This document shows, piece by piece, positions 18,093-26,798 of a stretch of DNA of 64,000 nt (position 1 is its first letter; each line of letters opens with the position of its first letter). The notes below the pieces were generated by a model. That model was not told where the DNA came from and searched no databases. It worked only from the letters and a program-made list of their open reading frames with translations. The stretch lies in the NCBI GenBank assembly GCA_015066225.1, contig SVOT01000002.1, forward strand, positions 248,001-312,000. Reading direction: 5' to 3'. The stretch is from Oscillospiraceae bacterium (GTDB taxonomy: Bacteria; Bacillota; Clostridia; Oscillospirales; Acutalibacteraceae). Position numbers and translations under genes: made by a program.

Positions 18093-18142
18093 TTGACGGT
18101 TGAGCGTGTATTCAACTATAATATGGTTGAGCAGTTGTTCAA
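18093..18142 (+). promoter_or_regulatory. Promoter with two ArsR-type operators
   Basis: TTGACG at 18093-18098 and TATAAT at 18117-18122 (18-bp spacer). Two 16-bp dyads of the form TTGA-N8-TCAA sit at 18100-18115 (between -35 and -10) and 18127-18142 (just after -10), 27 bp centre to centre. This placement fits autorepression by the downstream ArsR protein and release by metal. Operator assignment is inference. Confidence 0.7.
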
Positions 18143-18155
18143 TTGAGGTGATTAT

Positions 18156-18512
18156 ATGAAAAAAATCTGTTTGGAATGTGACTGTAAGGTTTTGCATAAG
18201 GATAGCGTAGAAAAGGTCAGCTCGCAGATGGCAGACGACGTTAAAATGCAGGATATTGCAGATTTTTTCAGCGTTTTTGGTGACAGTACACGTGTGAAAA
18301 TATTGTGGGCTCTGGATAAAGGCGAGCTGTGTGTTTGTGATATTGCGGCAATATTGGGGATGACCAAATCCGCGATTTCACATCAGTTAAGGGTGTTAAA
18401 GGATAACCGCTTGGTTGCTTCGAGAAAAAGCGGAAAAGAAGTGTTCTATTCCTTGCACGACAGTCACGTAAAAGAAATTTTCGAAAAGGCGGCGGAGCAT
18501 ATAGATGAATAA
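18156..18512 (+). CDS. ArsR/SmtB-family metal-responsive repressor
   Basis: 118 residues, a winged-helix dimer that leaves its operator when metal binds. The alpha3 metal-site motif ELCVCDIA is present near residue 54-61, as in CadC/ArsR, and the N-terminus is Cys-rich (CLECDCKVLH), as in CadC. This favours a soft metal such as Cd, Pb or Zn. The recognition helix follows as KSAISHQLRVLKDN. C-terminal His/Glu (HVKEIFEKAAEH) resemble the alpha5 zinc site. ATG 18156 follows GAGGTG. Its stop overlaps the effluxer gene by 8 bp, so the pair form an operon under the dyad-containing promoter. Confidence 0.93.
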   Translation: MKKICLECDCKVLHKDSVEKVSSQMADDVKMQDIADFFSVFGDSTRVKILWALDKGELCVCDIAAILGMTKSAISHQLRVLKDNRLVASRKSGKEVFYSLHDSHVKEIFEKAAEHIDE

Positions 18513-19401
18513 CCATAGCCACCATCATCACCATTCACACAGCTCACAAAAGAATATAGGAACGGCTTTTTTCTTGAATTTGCTGTTTGTATTTGTGGAG
18601 CTTGCAGGCGGTTATCTGACAGGGAGCTTTGCAATTTTATCTGATGCCATACACGATTTCGGGGATTGTGCAACAATAGGTTTAGCGTGGATTCTTGAGA
18701 AAATTTCTCATAAAAAAGCCGATGAAAAATACACCTACGGATACAAAAGATATTCTTTGATTTCAGGGTTGATGACTTCTGCGGTGCTTGTTGCAGGCAG
18801 TGTGGGGGTTATTATCGGTTCGGTGATGAATTTCTTTGAGATACGCGAAATAAACGGCATAGGAATGCTTCTGATTTCGGTTTTTGGCGTTGCAATAAAC
18901 GGTTTTGCCGCACACAAAACATCTCACGGAAACGGAGCTGGTGAAAAAGCCATAAATCTTCATCTGCTTGAGGATGTGTTGGGGTGGCTGGCTGTTTTTG
19001 TCGGAAGTATATTCGTGTATTTTTTAAATTGGTGTTTTATTGACAGCCTATTATCCTTGATTATTGCTGCATTTATTTTGTGGAACGCCGTAAAAAACGT
19101 TATTGATGTTTTATGTGTGATGCTGGAAAAAACACCGGTCGGTTTTTCTGTTGAAGAATACAGAAAAGCACTAACGGCGGTTGAGGGTGTTGTTGATGTT
19201 CATCACATTCACATATGGTCTCTTGATGGCGAAAAAAACCTTGCAACCGTTCATATAACGCCCGAAAAATCCATTGAAATTCCACATTTGAATGATATAA
19301 AAAAAGAGGTTATCGATGTCAGCAAAAAAAGGGGGATAGAGCATATAACCATTGAGTTTGACTTTGCAGAAGGTGAGGATAGCGGAAATTGCGGTATTTA
19401 G
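18505..19401 (+). CDS. Cation diffusion facilitator (Zn/Cd efflux), CzcD/ZitB type
   Basis: A 298-residue metal:proton antiporter in the cytoplasmic membrane. The N-terminus is His-rich (SHHHHHSHSS), six transmembrane helices follow, and the cytoplasmic C-terminal domain holds VHHIHIWSLDG. Site A residues are seen in LSDAIHDFGD (helix 2) and HLLEDVLGW (helix 5), the usual His/Asp set of zinc CDF proteins. The ATG at 18505 lies inside the arsR 3' end. Regulation by the adjacent ArsR makes metal-inducible efflux the obvious role. Confidence 0.93.
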   Translation: MNNHSHHHHHSHSSQKNIGTAFFLNLLFVFVELAGGYLTGSFAILSDAIHDFGDCATIGLAWILEKISHKKADEKYTYGYKRYSLISGLMTSAVLVAGSVGVIIGSVMNFFEIREINGIGMLLISVFGVAINGFAAHKTSHGNGAGEKAINLHLLEDVLGWLAVFVGSIFVYFLNWCFIDSLLSLIIAAFILWNAVKNVIDVLCVMLEKTPVGFSVEEYRKALTAVEGVVDVHHIHIWSLDGEKNLATVHITPEKSIEIPHLNDIKKEVIDVSKKRGIEHITIEFDFAEGEDSGNCGI

Positions 19402-19448
19402 TAATAAATCCGTAACATTCTGTTAATATGTTTTATAAACTCTTACCA

Positions 19449-19480
19449 AAAAACCGTGTTCAATTTTGGATGCGGTTTTG
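19449..19480 (+). terminator. Terminator after the CDF gene
   Basis: AAAAACCG and CGGTTTT form a short stem around a 16-base loop, followed by GTTTGTTTTTCG, about 50 bp after the effluxer stop. The stem is short, so confidence is moderate. Confidence 0.55.
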
Positions 19481-19552
19481 TTTGTTTTTCGTTGCTTTTT
19501 TCTATATGAGATGTTATTATATATATAATTAGGCGTATGTTTGGTGAATTTT

Positions 19553-20215
19553 ATGATTAATGATAATATTCAGTTGCACAAAGCCGCTTTTGACAAAATC
19601 CCTCAGGAGAAAAGAGACCGTATTGTTCGTGTAGCAATTGAGGAATTTGCAAACAACGGCTTTGAGAACACATCGATACAGCAGATTGCAAAAAAATCTG
19701 AAATAAGTGTTGGCTCGGTGTACAAATATTTTGAAAATAAAGAAACCTTGTTTACTATGGTTGTTCAGAATGGGCTTTCTTCTCTGGAGGAGCTGCTTCT
19801 CAGCCTTGCAGATTCCTCGGAGGATATTCTTGTAAAGGCTGAAACAATCATCAGGGCGCTCCTTGATTTTTCAAAAAAACAGCCGGAGTTTATTAAGCTC
19901 TATTGCAGGCTGACTACCACCGAGAATTCAGACGTCATCGCAGGTTTTTCGCAACGTATTGAGGCAATGTCGGCTTCGGTTTACACAGTTGCCATAAGCA
20001 ATGCACAGCGAACAGGCGACGTCAGAGATGATATCAACCCTGCATTTTTTGCATTTTTGCTTGATAACATTTTTATGATGCTTCAGTTTTCCACCGCCTG
20101 TGACTACTACAAAGAGCGGTTCTTTATTTACACAGGCAAGCAGGCACACGAAAGTGACGAATTAATAGTTGAGCAGACGCTTCGCTTTTTGAAAGCAGCT
20201 TTCAACTTCAAATGA
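19553..20215 (+). CDS. TetR/AcrR-family transcriptional regulator
   Basis: 220 residues from ATG 19553; the track's 19541 is a TTG with no better site, and the ribosome-binding site is weak (TTGGTGA). The TetR DNA-binding domain is clear: RIVRVAIEEFANNGFENTSI, then IAKKSEISVGSVYKYFENKE, residues 20-65. The C-terminal ligand domain is not diagnostic, so the inducer is unknown. The next gene (dockerin protein) starts 29 bp downstream with its own ribosome-binding site and may be cotranscribed. Confidence 0.9.
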   Translation: MINDNIQLHKAAFDKIPQEKRDRIVRVAIEEFANNGFENTSIQQIAKKSEISVGSVYKYFENKETLFTMVVQNGLSSLEELLLSLADSSEDILVKAETIIRALLDFSKKQPEFIKLYCRLTTTENSDVIAGFSQRIEAMSASVYTVAISNAQRTGDVRDDINPAFFAFLLDNIFMMLQFSTACDYYKERFFIYTGKQAHESDELIVEQTLRFLKAAFNFK

Positions 20216-20244
20216 TAACGGTTTATTAAAGAAAGGTGATTACA

Positions 20245-21336
20245 ATGAAAAAAATCCTCTCGATAATTTTAACAATATGCATGCTTATGTCAGCGCTTTG
20301 TATTTCTTCCTATGCTCTTACAGAGCAGGAAATTTACTCTGCATTTGATTTTGATAACGACGGTGACGTTGACGTTAAGGATGCAAGAACGGTTCTTCGT
20401 GTTGCCGCAGGTATCGATGCCCCCATTGAAGGCAAGGTTTATGATATTAACGGCGACGGCTACATAACCTATGAGGATGTTAAAACGGCGCTTTACATTG
20501 CCGCGGGTATCGGCACAGAGGATATTGCCGTTAACAGCGATGAGTACAACCTCAACCTTTTCAAAAAAGAAATTAACAGCATTAAAGAAGTGAGACCCGG
20601 CTTCACAAAAAATGCTACCGCACAGTGCGCATCCATGCTCGTTACAACAAGAAATGCGCCCGATTCCAGTCTTAACGTTACAAATATGGAGTTTGATGAC
20701 TACACAAACAAAACCTGTGATTATATGGAGGATCTTCTTGATGGTGCTGCAGGCTTGCTTATCCCCTCAGCACAGAAGGCTGAGTTAAGGCAAAACATAG
20801 CCGATCTCAGACAAAAGGCTACAGATATGTACAAACCCCAGACAACAAAGAAAACCGTTGCAAAGAGAACAACAACCCACTATACGGATTTCCCCATAAA
20901 CAATCTCGGTTATTCCTGTTACCTCACACTTGACGACATTGAAAGCATCAGGTGTTATGAAGAGGGCGACTATTTCTACAGAGAAGTTACTATGAAAACA
21001 GATACGTACGTTGGTAATGAGTACCCCACAGGCTCTGCGGGCTTCAAGGACAGATACCAGAAAATTTCCTACGGTAAGATTTTCAACATCCCCGCTCTCA
21101 GCGAAACAGACGGTTCTGTTGTTAACAAGGTTACCTTCAAAGACGGTAAAATCACTTTGAAGCTTGATAAACTTACAGGTATGCCTGTTAACGTTGAATA
21201 CTATTATGTTTACGTTACAGATATTGATTCACCTGTTCAGGTTGATGAAAATGGTGACCCCGGCATTGAAATGAACAGCGTAACAACAATGGTTACAAGC
21301 GAGAAGTATGCAATTAATCCTGTGGAGGTGAATTAA
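20245..21336 (+). CDS. Secreted protein with N-terminal type I dockerin
   Basis: 363 residues from ATG 20245 behind AGGTGAT. Signal peptide residues 1 to about 24 ([21 protein letters not shown]). Residues 30-90 hold two calcium-loop repeats of the dockerin type I kind: [20 protein letters not shown] and [20 protein letters not shown], each followed by AAG. The remaining 270 residues show no recognised catalytic motif. Dockerins bind cohesins on scaffoldins in cellulosome-like complexes or act as self-standing calcium modules. An N-terminal dockerin is less usual than a C-terminal one. It ends 1 bp before the cyclophilin gene. Confidence 0.88.
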   Translation: MKKILSIILTICMLMSALCISSYALTEQEIYSAFDFDNDGDVDVKDARTVLRVAAGIDAPIEGKVYDINGDGYITYEDVKTALYIAAGIGTEDIAVNSDEYNLNLFKKEINSIKEVRPGFTKNATAQCASMLVTTRNAPDSSLNVTNMEFDDYTNKTCDYMEDLLDGAAGLLIPSAQKAELRQNIADLRQKATDMYKPQTTKKTVAKRTTTHYTDFPINNLGYSCYLTLDDIESIRCYEEGDYFYREVTMKTDTYVGNEYPTGSAGFKDRYQKISYGKIFNIPALSETDGSVVNKVTFKDGKITLKLDKLTGMPVNVEYYYVYVTDIDSPVQVDENGDPGIEMNSVTTMVTSEKYAINPVEVN

Positions 21337-21337
21337 A

Positions 21338-21829
21338 ATGGAAAAAGTAAAGGTTACAATGGAAAACGGCGGCGAGTTTATTATTGAGCTTTGCCCCGAT
21401 CAGGCTCCCATAACCTGTGAAAACTTTTTGAAGCTTGTTAAAAAGGGCTTTTACAATGGGCTCACTTTCCACAGAGTTATTGATGGCTTTATGGCTCAGG
21501 GCGGTGACCCTGAGGGAACAGGTTGCGGTGGCAGCGATGAAAACATCAAGGGCGAGTTCGCAATGAACGGTGTTATGAATATGCTCTCACACACAAGGGG
21601 CGTTGTTTCTATGGCTCGTTCACAGAATCCCAACTCTGCGAGCAGTCAGTTCTTTATCTGCTACGGCGACTGTACCTTCCTTGACGGCCAGTATGCCGCA
21701 TTCGGTAAGGTTACAGAGGGTATGGAGGTTGTTGACGACTTCCTCAAAATCGAACGCAGAATGAGCTTTGGCGGCGAACGCTCCACACCCGTTGAACCCA
21801 TCGTTATGAAAACTGTTGAAGTTTTATAA
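21338..21829 (+). CDS. Peptidyl-prolyl cis-trans isomerase, cyclophilin type
   Basis: 163 residues, single-domain and cytosolic (no signal peptide). Cyclophilin active-site motifs: [19 protein letters not shown] near residue 47-65 with the catalytic Arg in FHR, then [16 protein letters not shown] near 108-123. It starts 1 bp after the dockerin gene and uses that gene's GGAGGTG as ribosome-binding site, so the two are cotranscribed. The length is standard for the PpiB group. Confidence 0.95.
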   Translation: MEKVKVTMENGGEFIIELCPDQAPITCENFLKLVKKGFYNGLTFHRVIDGFMAQGGDPEGTGCGGSDENIKGEFAMNGVMNMLSHTRGVVSMARSQNPNSASSQFFICYGDCTFLDGQYAAFGKVTEGMEVVDDFLKIERRMSFGGERSTPVEPIVMKTVEVL

Positions 21830-21855
21830 TAGATCAATAAAAAGGAGAAAAAGGA

Positions 21856-23418
21856 ATGAATTCAAAAATCAACGGATTGCTTCATAAGCTTTACGGCACA
21901 AAGCCTGATGACGGCAATCTTCAGCCCAAGGAAGCCCTCGCTTACGGTATAGCAGGCTTCGGTCAGAACTTTATATGCACCATCATCGGTTCATATCTGA
22001 CAATTTTCTTAACAGATGCACTTCTTTTCGGTGCGGATGGTGTTACAATCGGCACATTGACCGGCTCAATGGCTGTTGCATACCTTATGCTCGGTACACG
22101 TATTTTTGATGCCTTCAATGACCCGATTATGGGCTCTATTGTTGACAAAACCCGCACAAAATGGGGTAAGTGCAGACCCTATCTTAAATGGATGGCTTTC
22201 CCCATTGCAATTATGACAATTGCTTGCTTCTTGCCCGTTTTTGAGGCAAAAGCACCTGCAACCTTCATTATTATTGCTATTGTTTACGTTATCTGGTCAG
22301 TTGTTTACACAGTCGCAGACGTTCCCTATTGGGGTCTTTCAACCTGTATGACAAATGACACGGTTGTTCGCGGAAATATGCTTACAATCACACGTCTTCT
22401 TTGCACATTGGGCGCAGGTATTGTTACTGTTTTTGTTCCCATTATTACAGGCGCGGTTACAGCTAAATATAAATACCCCGATACAGCAGAGGGTATTGCT
22501 CAGATTATGGCTGATAAGGGTGTTGATGCTGAGGGTGCAAAGGTATTTGTGGGCACTGTTATCAAGGGTATGGAGGTTGCCAACGCAAACACTCTCAAAT
22601 GGACATATTTCATTGCTGCTGTTGTTCTTGTTGTTGCGGCGGTTCCCATGTTCTTCTATGGCTTCAAGAATACTAAGGAACGCTTTACCGCAAACGACAA
22701 TCCCCCCAGCCTCGGTCACAACCTCAAGCTTCTTTTTAAAAACAGAGAGCTTCTTCTTATCGTTCTTTCAGGTATCCTCGGCGGCGCAAGAATGGTTTAT
22801 ACATATACCGGCGGTCTTTACTTCGCAAAATACGTTCTTCAGAACGAAGGTATGTACAGCCTTATAACTCTTTTAGTTGTTCCCGGCGGTCTTGTAGCAT
22901 CTGTTCTTGTTCCCTGGATGTCAAAGAAATTTACAAAAAAATGGGCATACATTGCAGTTCACCTTTTCGGTGGCGTTGTAATGGCAATTATGTATTTTGT
23001 TGGCTATGATGCTCCTTGGAAGCTTATTGTTGCCGCAATCGCACTTGTTCTTCTCGGTATTCCTCAGGGTGTTAACAACATCATCACCTATGCTATGATT
23101 GGTGACACAGTTGACTACCTCGAATGGAAAACAGGTGAACGTGGTGAGGGTATCTGCTTTGCTATGCAGACACTTATCAACAAAATCGGTATGGCTGTTG
23201 GCGCATTTATCGGCGTTATTTCATTCTCTGCTGCAGGCATCAACTCCGAAACAGGCTTCATTTCAACCGAGGGTGCAAACACTCTTTGGAATATGCTTGT
23301 TCTTTCAGGTGTTATCAGTATGTTTGCTTGTGCAGTTCCCATGTTCTTCTACAGAATTACAGAAAAACGTCAGGCAGAAATGGTTGCAGAAATCGAAGCA
23401 AGAAAAGCTGCAAAATAA
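21856..23418 (+). CDS. GPH-family sugar:cation symporter (MelB-like)
   Basis: 520 residues, twelve transmembrane helices, major facilitator fold. The family signature is in the loop after helix 2: FNDPIMGSIVDKTRTKWGKC followed by RPYLKW, which defines the glycoside-pentoside-hexuronide group. WKTGERGEG in the second half is also typical. It imports mono- or oligosaccharides or glycosides with Na+ or H+. It converges on rhaD, and a rhamnose or rhamnoside substrate is a reasonable guess only. ATG 21856 follows AAGGAGAAAAAGG. Confidence 0.93.
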   Translation: MNSKINGLLHKLYGTKPDDGNLQPKEALAYGIAGFGQNFICTIIGSYLTIFLTDALLFGADGVTIGTLTGSMAVAYLMLGTRIFDAFNDPIMGSIVDKTRTKWGKCRPYLKWMAFPIAIMTIACFLPVFEAKAPATFIIIAIVYVIWSVVYTVADVPYWGLSTCMTNDTVVRGNMLTITRLLCTLGAGIVTVFVPIITGAVTAKYKYPDTAEGIAQIMADKGVDAEGAKVFVGTVIKGMEVANANTLKWTYFIAAVVLVVAAVPMFFYGFKNTKERFTANDNPPSLGHNLKLLFKNRELLLIVLSGILGGARMVYTYTGGLYFAKYVLQNEGMYSLITLLVVPGGLVASVLVPWMSKKFTKKWAYIAVHLFGGVVMAIMYFVGYDAPWKLIVAAIALVLLGIPQGVNNIITYAMIGDTVDYLEWKTGERGEGICFAMQTLINKIGMAVGAFIGVISFSAAGINSETGFISTEGANTLWNMLVLSGVISMFACAVPMFFYRITEKRQAEMVAEIEARKAAK

Positions 23419-23438
23419 CCAATTTGACAACAAACAAA

Positions 23439-23472
23439 AATCCTTTAATCCGAGAAATCGGATTAAAGGATT
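23439..23472. terminator. Bidirectional terminator between symporter and rhaD
   Basis: A perfect 14-bp stem AATCCTTTAATCCG / CGGATTAAAGGATT with a 6-base loop and T7 on the plus strand; A-rich on the left gives T on the minus strand. It ends both convergent units. Confidence 0.9.
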
Positions 23473-23492
23473 TTTTTATTTACTGTAATTTA

Positions 23493-24317
23493 TTAAAGAT
23501 TAAGAAAATCTTTTCTTACCTTGTCGTGGATACCGAAGCTGCCTGCAACGTCCCAAAGGTTCTGGTCTGTGATAGTGTTGATTCTTGCACCGCTTGCGGT
23601 TGCAATCATATAAAGCTGAGCCGCTTTTTCAACTGTCTCGATAAGACCGAAGGCTTCGTCAATATCCTTGCCACAGCCGTAGATGCCGTGAAGACCCCAA
23701 ACAACAAGGCGGTAATTCTTCATTTTTTCAGCTGTTGCAATACCGATTTCGTTGTTGCCGCAAACCATCCAGGGAAGAACACCGATGCCGTCAGGGAAAA
23801 CAATGATGCACTCTGTGCACATCTCCCAAAGGGTGTGGGTGAGCTCTTTTTCATCAAGCTTGTGAATGTGGTTCATTGCAAGAGTGTATGTAGGGTGAGT
23901 ATGCATTATAACTCTGTTTTCGGGGTTAACCCTGAGTCTTGAGATGTGGCTCATAAGGTGGGCGGGGAGCTCGGAGGTGAATCTGCTGCCGTCCTTGTAG
24001 CCCCAAAGAAGCTCGGCGGTTGTGCCGTCTTCTGCAATACGGATAATACCGAGATTTGTTTCGGGGTCAAACTCAACGTTTTTAAAGTATTTGCCTGTGC
24101 CGGTTACAATAAATATTTTGCCGATAAGCTCCGTTGCATCAAAGCCTGTGGGAATTGTGCGGATAACATAGCTGAGGTCAAGGTATTCCGCAACCTCATC
24201 TTCTTCGAGCATATAGCTGATGTTACCGCCGTTTCTTTCTGCCCAGCCCATACGGTACATATTGGCGGTTACTTTTTTCATTTCTTCCACAAAGGGTGCC
24301 TCAAGTATGTTTTTCAT
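23493..24317 (-). CDS. rhaD: Rhamnulose-1-phosphate aldolase
   Basis: Class II aldolase of 274 residues that cleaves L-rhamnulose 1-phosphate to dihydroxyacetone phosphate and L-lactaldehyde. Seen are GWAERNGGNISYM near residue 24-36 (phosphate-binding loop), the zinc ligands in HTHPTYTLAMNH near 140, the catalytic Glu region TLWEMCTECI and a third His in VVWGLHGIYG. Its ATG overlaps the rhaA stop (ATGA), so the two are translationally coupled. No rhaB kinase gene is present in this window. Confidence 0.95.
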   Translation of the reverse strand: MKNILEAPFVEEMKKVTANMYRMGWAERNGGNISYMLEEDEVAEYLDLSYVIRTIPTGFDATELIGKIFIVTGTGKYFKNVEFDPETNLGIIRIAEDGTTAELLWGYKDGSRFTSELPAHLMSHISRLRVNPENRVIMHTHPTYTLAMNHIHKLDEKELTHTLWEMCTECIIVFPDGIGVLPWMVCGNNEIGIATAEKMKNYRLVVWGLHGIYGCGKDIDEAFGLIETVEKAAQLYMIATASGARINTITDQNLWDVAGSFGIHDKVRKDFLNL

Positions 24318-25555
24318 TTTCTGTTCACCAAAATTTCACTTTCATATTTTTTTATTTCTGTAAGATAATCGCTGTCTGTTTCTTCGCGCTTTAAAAACTC
24401 TGCCCATATATCGCCCAGCGGAGCTGTTTTCAATTCTTCAGAAAGAACCATAAGCGATGTGAAATCGCCGTTCTGTTGAAGCTCTTTCATTTTTTCTGAA
24501 GGCATAAGCAAAGCGTTGAGAAGGGCTTTTTGAAGATTTCTGACACCGGTAACCCAGGCAGAAATTCTGTTTATTGAAGCATCGAAATAGTCGGTTGCTA
24601 TAAACACTCTGTCAAGAGCATCGTGGTTGACAATTTCTTTTGCAATTTCTTTTGTTTCGTCATCAAGAAGAATAACGTGGTCTGAATCCCAACGGACAGC
24701 TCTTGTAACGTGAAGTGCGATTTTTTCGTTAAAGAGGAGCAGTGAGGATATTTTATCCGACACAAGCTCTGTGGGGTGGTAGTGACCGTTATCCATAAGG
24801 GGGGTGATTCCCTTGCTTGCAGAGTATGAAAGACAGAATTCTGCGGAGCCAACGGTATAGCTTTCAAGACCTATTCCGAAAACCTTTGACTCAAGAGTTA
24901 CATAAACCTTTGATTTGTCATAGGGTGTGTTGAGGATTTCATCAAGGGATTTTTTGAAGCGTGCACGGGGAGCGAGCCTGTCAGCGGGGATATCCTTGTA
25001 GCCGTCGGGAATCCAGATATTCATAACACAGGGGTATCCGGTTTCTTCTGCAAAATACTCGGCAATTTTAAGACACTGTATGCCGTGCTGCACCCAGAAT
25101 TTTCTTGTTTCTTCGTCGGGCGAGGAAAGGGTAAGGCCGTCTTTAACCATTGCGTGAGAGAAGAAGGTGGGGTTAAAATCAAGACCCATATTTCGCTCTT
25201 TTGCAAAATCCACCCATTTTTTAAAGTGTTTGGGAAGAAGTGCGTTTCTGTCGGCAAATTCACCGTCTTCAAAAATGGCGTAGCTCGCGTGAAGATTCAG
25301 CTTTTTCTTGCCGGGGATGAGTGAAAAAGCTTTATCAATATCTGCCATAAGCTCAACGGGTGTTGTTGCTTTGCCGGGATAGTTACCGGTTGTCTGAATA
25401 CCGCCGGAGAGAGCAGCTTTGCTGTCAAATCCCGTAACATCGTCGCCCTGCCAGCAATGAACGGAAACAGTAACGTTTCTGAGAGCTTCAAGAGCTTTTT
25501 CTGTATCCACACCGTAGGCTGAATAGATTTTCTTTGCCTCTTCGTATCTTGACAT
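24314..25555 (-). CDS. rhaA: L-rhamnose isomerase
   Basis: Converts L-rhamnose to L-rhamnulose; TIM-barrel metalloenzyme. 413 residues from ATG 25555 (MSRYEEAK), behind GAAAGAAGG; the track's 25582 extension has no such site. Conserved blocks: HCWQGDDVTGF near residue 34, NLHASYA, MNIWIPDG, LESKVFGIG and PLMDNGHYHPTE, which carry metal ligands. It overlaps rhaD by 4 bp. The first gene of the rhamnose pair, it probably starts a transcript divergent from the ATPase gene at 25677. Confidence 0.95.
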   Translation of the reverse strand: MSRYEEAKKIYSAYGVDTEKALEALRNVTVSVHCWQGDDVTGFDSKAALSGGIQTTGNYPGKATTPVELMADIDKAFSLIPGKKKLNLHASYAIFEDGEFADRNALLPKHFKKWVDFAKERNMGLDFNPTFFSHAMVKDGLTLSSPDEETRKFWVQHGIQCLKIAEYFAEETGYPCVMNIWIPDGYKDIPADRLAPRARFKKSLDEILNTPYDKSKVYVTLESKVFGIGLESYTVGSAEFCLSYSASKGITPLMDNGHYHPTELVSDKISSLLLFNEKIALHVTRAVRWDSDHVILLDDETKEIAKEIVNHDALDRVFIATDYFDASINRISAWVTGVRNLQKALLNALLMPSEKMKELQQNGDFTSLMVLSEELKTAPLGDIWAEFLKREETDSDYLTEIKKYESEILVNRK

Positions 25556-25676
25556 AACGGACCTTCTTTCGTAAAAATACATACGAAATAAGTATATAAT
25601 TTCTTTGAAAAAAAGTCAATTAATAAGTAACAAAAAATGTAAAAAATCATAATATAACCGGTGAAGGGGTGGTATT

Positions 25677-26762
25677 ATGAAAGACACAATTCTTCCCGTG
25701 TCATTTTTCTTTGGCGTGAATAATAGGAGTGGTTATTGCTCCTTGTTCGGTGAGATTTATGACCCGTATGAAAAAGGTGAACATATTATTTTAAAGGGCG
25801 GACCGGGAACAGGTAAATCGACTTTGATGAGAAAGGTTGCAAAAGAGGCAAAGAGCAAAGGCTATTTTGTTGAACGTGGCTTTTGCAGTGCAGATCCGTC
25901 TTCACTTGACGTTGTTATTGCGCCCGAAATCAACTTTTCGATTGTGGACGGCACCGCACCCCACACGTTTGACCCGAAAATGACAGGTATCAGCGAGCAT
26001 ATTGTGGATTTGGGTGTTGCGTGGGACAGAAAAAAGCTGCAATCCCATATATATGAAATAGGTCAGCTTATGCAGTCGAACTCATTACAGCATAAAAGAG
26101 CTTCGGAGTTTTTACACGTGGCATCGCAGATTGAAAAGGAAAGCGCAGGGATTTGCGGCAGCTTTACAGACACAACTAAGCTGGAACGCTTTGTGAAACG
26201 AATTGCAAGCAGAGAAATACCGGCCAGAAAGGCTGTTAAGCAGGGCAGGCGAATAAAAAGGTTTTTGTCGGCAGTTTCACCCGTGGGTATGAGTGTGCAG
26301 CACGAAACTGTTGTAGCATTATGTGAAAGAATAATAACCCTTGAAGATGAATTTTCAGCAGTTTCCCCCTTTGTTGCGGCATATCTGAGCAATTACGCAA
26401 GGGGCAACGGATACGATGTTATAGAGTGCTTTTGCCCAATATTTCCCACAACAAAAATCGAGCATCTTATAATCCCCGAGCTGAAGCTGGCATTTTTTAC
26501 ACAAAACAGCTACCATTCTTCCATAGATGACGGAGAGAAAACAGTTCACGCAACACGGTTTTATGACAAGGACAGCTTCGCGCGCAACAGAGAAAAGCTG
26601 AATATACAGAAAAAAGCCAAAAGGGAGCTTATAGACGAAGCGGTGCGAAAGCTTGCGCTTGCAAAGGATATTCACGACAAGCTGGAGGCATATTATATAG
26701 AGGCAACAGATTTTGGTGTTATTAATGAAATAGGCGAAAAGATTCTTAATTCCATAAAATAA
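25677..26762 (+). CDS. P-loop ATPase of the PRK06851 kind
   Basis: 361 residues with Walker A GGPGTGKSTLM at about residue 41-51. The sequence style (YFVERGFCSADPSSLDVVIA, FSIVDGTAPHTFDP) matches a conserved Firmicute family loosely described as nucleotide-kinase-related, PRK06851 as I recall it. The first ATPase domain is clear. The second half (FCPIFPTTKIEHLIIPEL) resembles the usual second domain but lacks an obvious Walker A, so one site may be inactive. ATG 25677 follows AAGGGGTGG. The biological role is unknown; sporulation-linked expression is sometimes assumed for such proteins, and I have no evidence for it here. Confidence 0.8.
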   Translation: MKDTILPVSFFFGVNNRSGYCSLFGEIYDPYEKGEHIILKGGPGTGKSTLMRKVAKEAKSKGYFVERGFCSADPSSLDVVIAPEINFSIVDGTAPHTFDPKMTGISEHIVDLGVAWDRKKLQSHIYEIGQLMQSNSLQHKRASEFLHVASQIEKESAGICGSFTDTTKLERFVKRIASREIPARKAVKQGRRIKRFLSAVSPVGMSVQHETVVALCERIITLEDEFSAVSPFVAAYLSNYARGNGYDVIECFCPIFPTTKIEHLIIPELKLAFFTQNSYHSSIDDGEKTVHATRFYDKDSFARNREKLNIQKKAKRELIDEAVRKLALAKDIHDKLEAYYIEATDFGVINEIGEKILNSIK

Positions 26763-26764
26763 AA

Positions 26765-26794
26765 ATTCCCCCGATTGGTTTCAATCGGGGGAAT
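26765..26794 (-). terminator. Terminator of the metG-tatD unit (shared stem)
   Basis: A perfect 13-bp stem ATTCCCCCGATTG / CAATCGGGGGAAT. On the minus strand it is followed by TTTTTA, right after the tatD stop. The plus-strand ATPase gene ends two bases before it and may also use it. Confidence 0.85.
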
Positions 26795-26798
26795 CAGT

